A stretch of 64,000 nucleotides of DNA. Source: Citrus sinensis. Taxonomy: Eukaryota; Streptophyta; Magnoliopsida; Sapindales; Rutaceae. Below the pieces are notes generated by a model. It had not been told where the DNA came from and did not search any database. It worked only from the letters and a program-made list of their open reading frames with translations. Position 1 is the stretch's first letter, and the number at the start of each line of letters is the position of its first letter. Made by a program: the position numbers and the translations under genes. The DNA lies in contig NC_068560.1 in NCBI RefSeq assembly GCF_022201045.2, positions 11,502,001-11,566,000 of the forward strand, in the 5' to 3' direction. Below, piece after piece: positions 47,302 to 58,580 of this stretch.

Positions 47302-49334
47302 AAATTTGTAATGTAATAATTTTTTTTAACGTAAATGTTTCAAAATCTATGACTACTAAGTATAAGATATAATATCTAATAGATTATATAACACAAATTA
47401 AATAAATACGTTGCAATTATGAAATTTATATATGGTGTAACACCAATAAATGACACAACTAAGTGTGTAAATTTAAGTTGATGTTATAAATTGCATCAAT
47501 AAAATCATGGTTGAGATTGTTTATAACTAAAAAAATACTTCATCACCCATATTTTAACAAAATTTAATATCCCTTATTAAAATCTCCATTATTTTATGTA
47601 CTATTAAAGACCAATGTATAATTGATTATAAAGTATATATTATACCCATTTAGCATACCTATTCCATGAAATTATTGTTTATGCTACAATTAATATATTA
47701 ACATGGTAGGGAATTATCCAAGCCTTCTAAAATTTAAGTTTCACGAGACTATATATTTCCACTTTGTTTCCGAATGTCACTTTGTTAATTTCATAACAGT
47801 TAAATCTAACATATATTCCTAATTAGCATTATTTTATGAGTCATGAAAGATTATTTATTGATATCCTTTTATTGTAATTATAAAATTTTATGTCACTAAG
47901 AGTTATTATTTTTATTATGGTAATTAATGGTGACAATAAATAAATTATTACCTCCAATAATATTCACGTGGGAAAGAATGTGAAAATTTTTCTTTATACA
48001 CTTTTGTATTTTCATTATAAAAATATGGTATGAAATATTTTTAACTTAAAAATTTGACACAAAATTGAAGTCATTAATCCCTTACAATCTAGTGGCTGAT
48101 ATTGAAAGTCAAAACAATATTTTATGATGTTACATCATCCACTGTTGAATTGTATAAAATTAATAGTTTACATTTTGTGTTAAAAATTTAAATTAAAATA
48201 ACCAAACTCTAGAAGTATATATCCAAGCCATGATGTAGTTATAAACAAACATATATTTTTCAATTACAGTTGTTGAATAAAATATTTCTCATTTGTTGTG
48301 ACTTATATAGTATCTTTAATAGAACATATATCAAGTAATTGATCACAATGCTTTCTATGATCATTATTGTTTAAGTATTAATGGTTTTGTAACTATATTC
48401 ATACCGAAGAAATTATTATAAGACCTTATGTGATATCTTAATATGAAGTATAATTGAAATAACATTACTTGTTACTTACATTTATTTCAATTGAAATAAC
48501 ATTACTTGTTACTTACATTTATTTCAATGCTATCATAGATATTTCTAATGCTAATGTCAAAAAAAGAAGAAGGTAAAATTGTAAAGTTACATGTAGTACA
48601 TAATAATGTTAAAATTATTTATATTTTTTTCACTTTTTTGGTGATGTAAAAATATTTATCAATTGATTAGATAAAAATAATTTAAAGTATACCACAACTT
48701 GCAAATTACTTGTTACATAATTACTTATCGATTAAAATTAAATTAAGGTTAAGATTTTAATATTTAAATCCAATGGTCTCATAATTAATTGTGGGATTTT
48801 TATCCCAATGTAATAGAAATTTTCTTTTATCAATTAATTAAAATAAAAAAAATTAGTTAGCACGAGCACGTGAAGCTAACTAAATTATTGGTTGTCGTTA
48901 CTGTCTTTTGTTTCACTCCAGTGTAATCACATATTTTTAATTGTGTTAACTACTTTATTAAAATATGTATCTTTAAGAAATGGCTTGAATCGCTGTTGGT
49001 CCAAAATTTGATTATACCTTATTTCGACAGGACAGGAATATAAGACGATGATATAAATTGTCGTTGTAATTTTAAGAATATGTACTGTACTTGCAGTAAT
49101 AAAAACGGAGATTAAAATCTTTTTATCTTAGCTTGCTTTATAAACTAGAAGACTTCTAAAGGGAAAGTAGAAATGAACCTGAAGCGACGGGAAAGGGAGA
49201 AGAGTGTAGCTTTATTCCAAGCTAATTATATTCCTGACATTTAAGATTAACAAAAGGGTTCATTGCTTTGGTTCTTTACAAGTCTTGTTCTCTTTGAACT
49301 AATGTAATGCCCAATTAATCATGTCAAGCAATGG
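47302..49334. other. AT-rich intergenic DNA
   Basis: No gene was recognised. It contains a 37-bp tandem duplication at 48454-48527. Confidence 0.5.
48454..48527. repeat. 37-bp tandem duplication with palindromic ends
   Basis: Two perfect adjacent copies of TTGAAATAACATTACTTGTT, then ACTTACATTTATTTCAA. Each unit begins TTGAAATAA and ends TTATTTCAA-like, so it can fold back. Confidence 0.85.
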
Positions 49335-49339
49335 CAAGA

Positions 49340-50163
49340 TGTTGGAACATTTTCAACAATAAATGTGTCTTATGGTAAAAACATGTCCTATTAATTGTGC
49401 CTTATAGCAAAGGTACCTTTCACTAAAGACATGTCTAATTAAATGATGTCTTGTTGTAAGGACATGTCCATTTAATTGTGTCTTGTAGAAAAGGTATCTC
49501 TCTACTAAATGATATAACTTTTCATGACAACATTTCACTTAGAGATGCATCATTTCATGGTGACATTTCATTTGAAATGGTGATGATTCAATTTGGACCA
49601 TTGATTAAAATCAAATCTAGATCCAATGGCCATGAATGAAGGGGTATCATGAAAGATGACAACCCAAATGAGGGGGCACAAGTATATCTATAAATAGGGG
49701 TCATGTTTAAGCCATTTAGACATGAAATGAATGATCCTACACCACTCTTTTCTTAGCATTCCTTTCTAGTACGAATTTCAACACAAAATACCCATTTCTT
49801 TTGTGCATTCACATTCCAATATATTGTTTTCTGCAGGAACAATATATTGTTTCTTGGCAGGCTTGCAACATTCAAGAGTATTCTGGTTTGCTTTCGTCGA
49901 TGCACAACGCAAGCAAACAAACAAGTGCTTCATTGTATCTTGGAGGCGTATTTGCTTAACTCATGTGCATCACTCAATTGGTGGGGGCAAATAACGTCTT
50001 AAGGAAAGCGACTTTTGTAACGTGCCTTGAAGCATACAAAATTTCTGCAGTTTCTTCCTACATACAGAGTTAGTTGTAAACACATTACTTTACATAATAA
50101 AGTTCCACCATTATTGTTGTATTTCTCTACATTTGTCATTCCCCACAAGTTCAAGTTCCAACA
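49340..50163 (+). repeat. 5' LTR (824 bp)
   Basis: Contains a TATA box (CTATAAATAGGGG near 49689) that would start transcription, and ends GTTCAAGTTCCAACA. The expected initiator-tRNA primer site (TGGTATCAGAG type) is not obvious just after it, where ATCTTAAGACG is read instead. Confidence 0.95.
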
Positions 50164-50188
50164 ATCTTAAGACGTTATTTCTACAACA

Positions 50189-50887
50189 ATGGCACCAAGT
50201 TCGTCTCTTCGACAATTTGCAGTAGATTTTGTCAAATTGGAGCGGTTCGATGGTGGCAACTTTATTCGTTGGGAGAAAAAGTTGCATTTCTTGTTGACAA
50301 GCCTCAATGTGGTCTATGTTCTCACAACACCAAAGCCTCAAGAACGTGAGAATGAGACATTAGCGAAAACCAGAGTGCGACATAAGTGGGAGCAAGATGA
50401 CTACGTGTGTAAGGGACACATTTGCAATGCCATGTCTGATACTTTGTTTGATCAATATCACAACAAACCTACAGCAAAAGAGATATGGGACTCATTAGAG
50501 GCTAAGTACATGATGGAAGATGCCACAAGTAAGAAATTCTTGGCTTCTAAATTTTTTAATTATAGAATGGTTGATAATAGACTTGTGGTTGAACAATATA
50601 ATGAGATTTTGCATATTCTTGATCAATTCAACCAACATAACATGAAAATGGATGAGTCTATTATTGTCTCTTCAATTATTGATAAACTTCCTCCCTCTTG
50701 GAAAGACTATAAGAAAAGTCTTAAACATAACAAAGAGGAAATCAGTCTGGATGGCTTAGGCCAAAGTCTTCGTATTGAAGAGGAACTCAAGCTTAATAGT
50801 TTTGAGGATCAGACTACTACGACCTCTAAAATTAATGTTGTAGAGGAAGGGAAGGATTTTAAGCATTCTAATCACCCTAAGAATAGA
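50189..50887 (+). pseudogene. truncated copia gag
   Basis: Encodes about 233 residues of a copia Gag (UBN2-type): FVKLERFDGGNFIRWEKKLH, then AKEIWDSLEAKYMMEDATSK, then IIDKLPPSWKDYKKSLKH, ending at HSNHPKNR. In intact relatives the CCHC zinc knuckle follows, but here the frame runs into the inverted block (ORF continues to 51001 as unrelated residues). Gag would coat the RNA and form particles; without the knuckle RNA binding is doubtful. Confidence 0.9.
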
Positions 50888-52411
50888 GTCCATTTCATCA
50901 TTAATGGCCTCTTTCCAAAAAGCAGCATCTTGAGACTTCATTGCCTTTTCATAGGTGAAAGGATCAGACTCTATAGTAGGTGTGATCATGGTCTGTTTTG
51001 ATTGTGAGTCTCTTGTCCCTTCAACTAAATAGACTATAAAATCTGGTCCAAAAGATTTTATAGTCCTTATTCTTTTACTTCTTCTCAAATGATTTTGTTC
51101 ATTATTAGCATCGCGCTTTTGACCAATTTCTATTTGTTTATCATTCTCTTGAGAATCAATACTTTTTGGTATAGTGGAAAATCTATTTTCATAGAATATT
51201 GCATCTCTAGATTCCACTATAGTATTGATCTCAACAAAGCTATTAGGTTTACAAGAAACCTATAAGCTTTACTATGCTCTGCATATCCCAAGAATATGCA
51301 TTCAATGCCCCTTTCTCCTAATTTCTTTATCTTAGGTTCTGGTAGTCTTACAATGGCTCGACAACCCCAAACTCTTAGATAAGAAAGATTAGGCTTTCTC
51401 TTTTTCCATAATTCATATGGGGCCACCTTTGTTTTCTTATTAGGCACTCTATTTAAGATATGACATGCAGTTAAAATAGCTTCACCCCAAAAACCTTTAC
51501 CAAGCCCAGCATTAAAAAGCATAGCATTAACCATTTCTATTAATGTCCTATTTTTTCTTTCAGCTACGCCATTTTGTTGTGGAGTATATGCAGTGCTAGT
51601 TTCATGTACAATGCCAACAGATTCACAAAATTCAGAAAAAGCATATTCACCTCCTTTATCACTTCTAAGGCATTTAATTTTAGTGTCACAAAAATTCTCA
51701 ACTTCATTTTTATAAGTTTTAAATTTTTCTAACACTTGATCTTTAGAATGTAACAAATACACATAGCAATATTTTGAAAAATCATCAATAAATGTTACAA
51801 AATATTTTTTACCACCTTTAGAAGGATTACTATGCATATCACACACATCGCTATGAATTAAATGCAATAAAGAAGATGTTTTTTCAATTTTTGGAAAAGG
51901 AGATCTTGTGATTTTAGTCTGTGCACTAACTTTACATTTTTCATGCATATCATTTTCATGCTTAGGAATTAATTCTAAATTAGTCATATCATGCAATCTT
52001 CTAATATTCACATGTCCTAAACGATTATGCCATAAAGATAATGAATCAACCATATAAGCAGAAGAAATATTCATATTATTGATATTGAGTTTAAACATTC
52101 CTTCATACATGTATCCTTTCCCAACAAAGGTACCACCCTTAGATAATATAAATTTGTTTGACTCAAACACAAGTTTGAAGCCAAACTTATTAAGAAGGCT
52201 ACCAGATACAAGGTTTTTCCTAACTTCAGGAACATGATAAACATCTGTAAGAGTTAAAGCTTTTCCAGAAGTAAACTCTAGTTGCACATTGCCTTTTCCT
52301 TTAACTATTGCAGTGGAGGAATTTCCTATGTAAAGAACACTTCCATCATCCATTGCTTTATAAGATTTGAAAAGGCTACGATCCTTGCATACATGCTTGG
52401 TTGCACCAGAA
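50879..52411 (-). pseudogene. inverted protease-integrase-RT segment of the copia element
   Basis: The minus strand, read from 52411, starts inside the protease active site. The motif SGATKHVC is present but the catalytic Asp of DSGA is replaced by Pro at the junction. It continues VYHVPEVRKNLVSGSLLNKF, the integrase zinc region (LWHNRLGHVN, then a degenerate CKVSAQ in place of C..C), the core (FVTFIDDFSKYCYVYLL, SDKGGEY, TPQQNGVAERKNRTLIEM) and the C-terminal LRVWGCRA. A short deletion near 51250 shifts the frame, after which VESRDAIFYENRFS and RT start WKEAINDEMDSI are read. The segment ends there at the left junction (50879-50887). The larger minus ORFs extending past these points are run-through. 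Confidence 0.9.
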
Positions 52412-53566
52412 GGGTTTGTTATGCCAGGACAAGAACATAAAGTTTGTAAACTAGTCAAGTCTTTATATGGTCTTAAACAAGCTCCAAAGCAGTGGCACGA
52501 AAAGTTTGACAAAGTGATTGTCTCAAATGGATTTAATATTCATGAATCTGATAAGTGTGTCTATAGCAGATTCAATGGAAATAAAGGTGTGATTATTTGT
52601 TTATACGTAGATGACATGTTAATTTTTGGTACTGATAGTGAGAGCATTGAACTCACTAAATTATTATTGTCATCTAATTTTGATATGAAAGACATGGGAC
52701 TTGCTGATGTGATTTTGGGGATTAAAATTATAAAAAATGATAATGGCCTAGTATTGACCCAATCACATTATATTGAGAAAATTTTAAAGAAATTTAATTA
52801 TTATGATTGTAAGTCTGTGTCAACACCTTTTGATTCAAACATAAGACTGTATCCTAACACTGGCAGATCAATATCTCAATTAGAATATGCACGTATTATT
52901 GGATGTCTTATGTATGCGATGACTTGTACTAGGCCTGATATTGCTTTCGCTGTTGGAAAGCTTAGTAGATATACTAGTAATCCAAGCCAAGCACACTAGC
53001 AAACAGTGTACAGAATTCTAAAATATTTAAAACATACAATGGATTATGGTATATACTACACTGGATATCCTTCAGTTTTGGAAGGATTTTCGGATGCTAG
53101 TTGGATTACTGATCGAGATGATCATACATCCACAAGTGGTTGGATTTTTAATCTTGGTGGAGGAGCTATTTCATGGGGCTCAAAGAAGCAAACTTGTATA
53201 GCAGACTCCACCATGGCTGCAGAATTTGTAGCTTTGGCTTCATATTGCAAGGAAGCTGAATGGTTAAGGAATTTGGTTATAGAAATTCCTATTTGGCCTA
53301 AACCAATGCCTCCTGTATCTATTCACTGTGATAGTGAGGCAACTTTATCAAGAGCATATAGTCAAATCTATAATGGAAAGTCTAGGCACATTGGTCTAAG
53401 ACATAGTTATGTAAGACAATTACTTACAGATGGAGTAATCACAATTGACTTTGTGAAATCATGCCAAAATTTGGCAGACCCCTTAACTAAAGGCCTTGCA
53501 AGGGATATTGTATTTAAAACTTCTAAGGGGATGGGACTAAAGCCAGCATCATCTTATCACCAATGA
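52405..53566 (+). pseudogene. copia RT C-terminal part and RNase H
   Basis: Picks up RT at PEGFVMPGQEHKVCKLVKSL, then YGLKQAPKQWHEKFDK, the catalytic LYVDDMLIFG motif and TRPDIAFAVGKLSRYTSNPS. A TAG (52997-52999) interrupts RT where a Trp is usual (AHW), and RNase H follows (GFSDASW, TCIADSTMAAEFVALASYCK, HCDSEATLSRAYS, NLADPLTKGL), ending at 53566. The RT N-terminal half, including the first catalytic Asp region, is missing. Confidence 0.92.
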
Positions 53567-54104
53567 TGGAAACTCAACCCAACACTTGAAATATCAAGAT
53601 CTTGGGTTCAATGAGCAAAAGTACATCACATGTTGTGATAGCAAGCACTATAATATTTTTTTTATGCGTCCCAAAGGTTAGTGCTTGATACCTGTAACAT
53701 ATGGGAAAGGTTAAGCTACTTAGCTTTTAATGGACTTATAAATTTTTTAGTTACAGGGACATTCTAGATAAGTCTACCTATGTGAGTGTAGGAGGTGGTG
53801 CCGCTTCCTATGTAACTTGGCTGGTTACTAAAGCGCTCATGAAAACAGGATATAGACACAGGGCCAATCCACGTGTCGGCTAAGGAATACTTGAGAATTT
53901 GAAAACTTATGTGTGAGATATATCCGGTTAATCGATTAAGGTCGCTGGTTCAAAGCTTGCCTACCATGCCACCTTGATTAACTTTGATGTATTGTCACTA
54001 AGTGAAGGTTCAAGTCCAAAAGACACCTTCATCTATGCATAAGTTTTCCAAGCCTGTGCAAGATAATTTTTCAAAATTCATTTATTTTGAAAATGGTGGG
54101 GGAT
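53567..54104 (+). other. copia 3' spacer and polypurine tract
   Basis: Non-coding spacer between RNase H and the 3' LTR. AAAATGGTGGGGGAT at about 54090-54104 is the purine tract. Confidence 0.75.
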
Positions 54105-54928
54105 TGTTGGAATATTTTCAACAATAAATGTGTCTTATGGTAAAAACATGTCCTATTAATTGTGCCTTATAGCAAAGGTACCTTTCACTAAAGACATGTC
54201 TAATTAAATGATGTCTTGTTGTAAGGACATGTCCATTTAATTGTGTCTTGTAGAAAAGGTATCTCTCTACTAAATGATATAACTTTTCATGACAACATTT
54301 CACTTAGAGATGCATCATTTCATGGTGACATTTCATTTGAAATGGTGATGATTCAATTTGGACCATTGATTAAAATCAAATCTAGATCCAATGGCCATGA
54401 ATGAAGGGGTATTATGAAAGATGACAACCCAAATGAGGGGGCACAAGTATATCTATAAATAGGGGTCATGTTTAAGCCATTTAGACATGAAATGAATGAT
54501 CCTACACCACTCTTTTCTTAGCATTCCTTTCTAGTACGAATTTCAACACAAAACACCCATTTCTTTTGTGCATTCACATTCCAATATATTGTTTTCTGCA
54601 GGAACAATATATTGTTTCTTGGCAGGCTTGCAACATTCAAGAGTATTCTGGTTTGCTTTCGTCGATGCACAACGCAAGCAAACAAACAAGTGCTTCATTG
54701 TATCTTGGAGGCGTATTTGCTTAACCCATGTGCATCACTCAATTGGTGGGGGCAAATAACGTTTTAAGGAAAGCGACTTTTGTAACGTGCCTTGAAGCAT
54801 ACAAAATTTCTGCAGTTTCTTCCTACATACAGAGTTAGTTGTAAACACATTACTTTACATAATAAAGTTCCACAATTATTGTTGTATTTCTCTACATTTG
54901 TCATTCCCCACAAGTTCAAGTTCCAACA
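54105..54928 (+). repeat. 3' LTR (824 bp)
   Basis: Same length as the 5' LTR, with six differences seen by eye (five transitions). Confidence 0.95.
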
Positions 54929-54933
54929 CAAGA

Positions 54934-55496
54934 TTCTTGGTTCGGATCTTATTTATATCTGTAGGGGGCCTCTATTTTTTCTTTTCAACTTTATGGTGGG
55001 TTTCGCTTGATTTCTATTTCTTTTTTTTTTGGACTAATAAAACTAAGGCCAAAAACTAATAAAACTAAGAAAAAAAGGAAAAAAAAAGAACGAAATTTTT
55101 GGCCGGCGTAAGTGAGATGGCAATGAACGGTAATGAACGGCGTCAATGATCACAGAGGAGGACAGATCAACGTTGGACACAGAGGTAGTGGATGCCGCCG
55201 TTATCATGTAATCAACGGCGGATTTTACATGAACATAGAATTTTGTTAGACAGCCGCTACCACATGAATACAAAAGTTAGTTTGATTGATTTCGTGATTT
55301 TATTTAGACAGCGGGGATGAAAGATATTTCGTTTTTGGTAAGATTTTTGTGATTTTTGTAATATAATTTAAATGGATTTTGGACTTTTTTTATATTAAAA
55401 TGAAATGATTTTAATTTATAAATTATTGATTTTATACAAATAATATAAAAAATTCATTTAAGTGGGTAGTTGAGTTATGACAAGTTAAATATAAAA
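54934..55496. other. intergenic DNA between copia and MULE elements
   Basis: No gene was recognised; the short minus-strand ORFs here have no recognisable domain. Confidence 0.4.
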
Positions 55497-57091
55497 TAAC
55501 AATTATGCACCAATCACTTATTTTTTCATATTTAAAAAAATACATAATTTTTTTTTTTTTGCATTTTTTTACACCCATCCACCTCCATTTACATAACGCT
55601 AAGAGAATTAATGGAATATTTATCAAAGGGAAAAAGACAATCAACCCCCTAACGTTTAGGAAAAAGGACAAAAAAACCCTCAACGTTTCAAAAAGGACTT
55701 ATAACCCCCTTTCCGTTAACAAACACCGTTTGTTTTAATAGTAAATTTATTTTTAATTTTTAATTACTATTATACCCTTATAATAAAAAAATTAATATAT
55801 TAATTTGAGATATATCACAATTAATAATTTTTTAAAAGCTTAAAATTGAGATACAATTATTTTTTTGCCAAAATTATTTACTATAAATTATACATTTCTA
55901 ACAATAATAATATGGTTTTGATTCCTCAAAGAAAAAGGGTTTAATCAAATTTCGTTTTATTAGTAATAATCACATATGAAAGGTTTGATCATTAGAAAGG
56001 TATAATTTATAGCAAATAATTTTGGCAAAAATGTAATTGTATCTCAATTTTTAGTTTTAAAAAAATTATTAATTGTGATATGTCTCAAATCAATATATTA
56101 ATTTATATTTATTATAAGGGTATAATAGTAATTAAAAATTAAAAATAAATTTACTGTTAAAACAAACGGTGTTTATTAACGGAAAATGGGTTATAAGTTC
56201 TTTTTGAAACGTTTAGGAATTTTTTGTCTTTTTTCCTAAATGTTGGGGGGTTGAATGTCCTTCTCCCTTTATCAAATGACCATCTTACTCCGAATATAAA
56301 ATTACTATTTTATATGCTATCACTTTCCAAAATACAAATGTTAAAATTACCCTCACCGTGTTGCCTTTATCACTTCTCCCTTTTCCATCTCTTGCCGCGC
56401 CATAAAGAATCACATCTACAGCCTCGAAGCGCTTGCCGGCTACGGCCCCACATGCTTCAAATCACGACACTTGCAGCAAGAGTCACGTGCCAATGCCCTC
56501 TCCCCGCTCCATCTCAAATTTCTCCATTTTTGGCCCTCCTATCTCCTCTCTCTCGTTGCCGCTATAACCACAATTAACTCCACTTACTCCATTGTTAACC
56601 AAACGCTTTACTCTTTAAACCACCATTGCCTCCGTTAAGCTGACGAGGAAGTGTCTGCTAATCACCACAATTAGCATCTGCGCCGTGCTATTGTTGTACT
56701 CTCAATTGTTTTTTGTGATGCTATTCTCTGGTTATTGTTTGCGGCCTCCAAACGTGAAGAAGAAGAATTGATGACCAAGTTAAGCTAACAAGTGACTAGG
56801 GTTTTAGGGTCACGTTTGGCAGCGTGTGAGAGGATAGAGATATGATGATCTGACTTGGTTGGGTGTAAAAAGCATTGTTTTTATTTTGCCTTCCCCCCAA
56901 TCAAAGGCTGTAAACGATTTGTTGTGCATGTGAAATTATAATTTTACCCTTATAAAGTCAGTAAAATTATAACAGTACAGTATGCAGACAGAAGAGGGTG
57001 GGTGCAAGGAAATGTAGCAAGCGAAATTCAACCAAAAAAAAATTCTGTACTTAAAAAAAAACACAAAAAAATGGTCCGTGGATAATTGTCC
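55497..57091. mobile_element. Mutator-like element with GC-rich interior (Pack-MULE candidate)
   Basis: The flanking 9-bp repeat is AATATAAAA (55488-55496) and AATGTAAAA (57092-57100), one mismatch. The termini TAACAATTATGCACCAATCA and, from the right, GGACAATTATCCACGGACCA match the MITE ends at 4385-4853. The interior from about 56330 to 56930 is much more GC-rich and gene-like than its surroundings. One frame (56632-56771) reads SVKLTRKCLLITTISICAVL then LLYSQLFFVMLFSGYC, a likely membrane segment, and looks like captured coding DNA from an unidentified gene. No transposase was seen. It contains a second, nested element at 55628-56267. Confidence 0.7.
55628..56267. mobile_element. 640-bp long-inverted-repeat Mutator MITE
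   Basis: A perfect 9-bp target duplication TTTATCAAA lies at 55619-55627 and 56268-56276. The two arms (about 290 bp each) are near-complete inverted repeats: GGGAAAAAGACAATCAACCC on the left and GGGAGAAGGACATTCAACCC as the reverse complement of the right, continuing through AATAGTAAATTTATTTTTAA and TTTTGCCAAAATTATTT. The whole element can fold into one hairpin around 55950. Transcribed, it would be a strong small-RNA source. Confidence 0.93.
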
Positions 57092-57100
57092 AATGTAAAA

Positions 57101-57493
57101 ATAAGTTAACGAAGGATAATAGAAATCAGTATTAACGGTGGCCATAGGTCGGATTTGGTCCTATCCGAACTAATAATAGTAAAAGCACCTTCTACAGGCA
57201 TGGAAATAGGCACAAAGATTCTCGGATCAAACATAATAAATGAAGAAATAAACACAAAAAAAAAAAAAAAAAACATTTGAGTCATGACCAGTGCAATAAT
57301 TAATGACAATATCAAATAGGATGGAATGCTTTGACTTTGTAATGCAAGATCTTTCATTTTTACGATAATGTTAAGGTAAATTCACAAATGCAATTCTCAC
57401 TTGTATGCCAAAACAGTTCGTCCTTTTGCTGCTAGAACCATCTTAGCATTTTATGAATTAAGGCAGAGTATTACTCTCACACCATTTTAGCAG
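57101..57493. other. unassigned DNA
   Basis: No feature was recognised between the MULE and the gene fragment that follows. Confidence 0.3.
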
Positions 57494-57888
57494 ATACTGG
57501 AGAAGGTAAAGTTCGCGCACAATATGCCGGATTAGTATGGGAGCTTCATAATTTGAAGACAGAGTTGCTACTTACCATGAAAGAGCAGTCCACGCTTCCC
57601 CTGAAGATAGGTATGTATATGTATATGTATATATTCTCGAATCCAAGTTATTTTATTCATTAATTGTAAATTTATATTTTAGCTTCATCTTCCTGACATT
57701 AAATGTCCTGTTTTTCAGCCATGTTCATGCCTCATGTGCTGGTTTCCTTTGGGAAACAGAGAAAGACCACGATGAATGTGATGCTCCATCATGTCTCTGA
57801 TTCATCCCGTAGCAGTAACTTCTACAAATGCTTAACAGTAAAAATCTGGAGAGAGAGGTCTTCAATTGAAATACAACATAGAAAGAGG
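57494..57888 (+). pseudogene. two-exon fragment of an unidentified gene
   Basis: After an acceptor TTTTAGCAG, 57494-57610 reads TGEGKVRAQYAGLVWELHNL, KTELLLTMKEQSTLPLKI, then a donor AG|GTATGT. A 108-bp intron ends TTTTTCAG at 57718, and the frame stays open across the joint: MFMPHVLVSFGKQRKTTMNV, MLHHVSDSS, on to a TAG at 57889. Correct splice signals and phase argue for real exons, but I do not recognise the protein and no other exons were found nearby. It may be a captured or broken gene piece. Confidence 0.35.
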
Positions 57889-57932
57889 TAGAGAGAAGGA
57901 AACCATGCTGCAAGGTTGCAGTCATTCTGTTG

Positions 57933-57935
<3 letters not shown>

Positions 57936-57962
<27 letters not shown>
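57936..57962. repeat. (AT)n microsatellite
   Basis: About 13 AT units. Confidence 0.9.
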
Positions 57963-57963
<1 letters not shown>

Positions 57964-58241
57964 ATGTGATGAATAAATGAAATTATTTTTGAATCTCTGG
58001 GTTCCCTTTTTAGCAAGAAAATCGGTCTCAATTGATGAATCATAAACAAGAATGGGCTCTAAATTGCTTCAAAATTTAGAAGAAAACAGATGTTATCAGC
58101 ATTCCAATGCAATAAAAAAATGAAAACAAATTTGCAACTTTAACGTCTCTAATTCTTTCTTTTCCTTATATCCCCAATACACTTAAAACAAAATAAACAT
58201 GAATGTACCAGATTTTGGAAGGAAAAAAGAAAAAAAAAAAA

Positions 58242-58580
58242 CCAACCTTTTGGGTCGTTTGGGATCAACAGTCCATAACAACTATAGGAACAAGGATCCA
58301 TAGCTTTCTTGGTCTCAATTGACTCCAAAATCAACATAGATGACGTGGTCCCATCAACGGAATTGCCATACCGGTGACGCCGCCTCGCTGCAACACTCAT
58401 ATGTGCATTCCTGTGTTTCGGGTCATCTCCATTGGGTTTGGATCAGATATAATCCATGTCTATGTAGTTGCAAAACAGATTGTCCTCGAGACCCTACGAG
58501 CCCCTCGAATAACTGATCTGAAATGTGATCTGAAAGGAGATGTACATAGTCCGAAATTCAGTTCTGCACTCGGATTGCCA
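58242..58580 (-). pseudogene. bZIP18/RF2b-like transcription factor pseudogene fragment
   Basis: Minus-strand pieces in different frames match the N-terminal half of group I plant bZIP proteins: AELNF (family: AEV/L.FRLP), LEDNLFCNYIDMDYI (family: SEDDLFC.YMDIEK), SKPNGDDPKHRNA, and RRRHRYGNSVDGTTSS followed by LESIETKKAMDP (family: RHRHS.SVDGS..LESIEAKKAM.PDKLAEL). The basic region and zipper, which follow directly in real genes, are absent: the sequence degrades to CSYSCYGLLIPNDPKG and a poly-T tract. At least one stop and one frameshift lie inside. It has no function as a factor. Confidence 0.7.

Larger units (their letters stand above)
49340..54928 (+). mobile_element. young Ty1/copia element with an inverted internal segment
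   Basis: 5.59 kb, bounded by two 824-bp LTRs with TGTTGGAA...TTCCAACA ends and a perfect 5-bp target duplication CAAGA (49335-49339 and 54929-54933). I count about six differences between the LTRs (roughly 99.3% identity), so the insertion is recent. The inside reads gag (plus), then protease-integrase-RT start (minus, about 50882-52408), then the rest of RT and RNase H (plus). Relative to the normal gag-PR-INT-RT-RH order, the middle block is inverted. The gag zinc knuckle and about 100 codons of RT are also missing. It cannot make a normal Gag-Pol but has intact LTRs and could be mobilised in trans. Confidence 0.97.

Noticed and set aside
46734..48527. Short tandem duplications considered as a CRISPR-like array
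   Set aside because: Units are adjacent, without spacers, few in number and in plant nuclear DNA.
49353..49538. 61-residue ORF present twice (also 54118-54303)
   Set aside because: It is LTR sequence; the repetition is due to the two LTRs.
52367..52512. Overlap of plus and minus coding claims
   Set aside because: Only short tails of each ORF overlap. The real boundary is the inversion junction at 52405-52411, so the overlap is not a dual-coding gene.
58149..58400. 83-residue minus ORF as an intact small gene
   Set aside because: Its upstream sequence continues bZIP homology in shifted frames with stops, and its C-terminus runs into poly-T, so it is a pseudogene piece.
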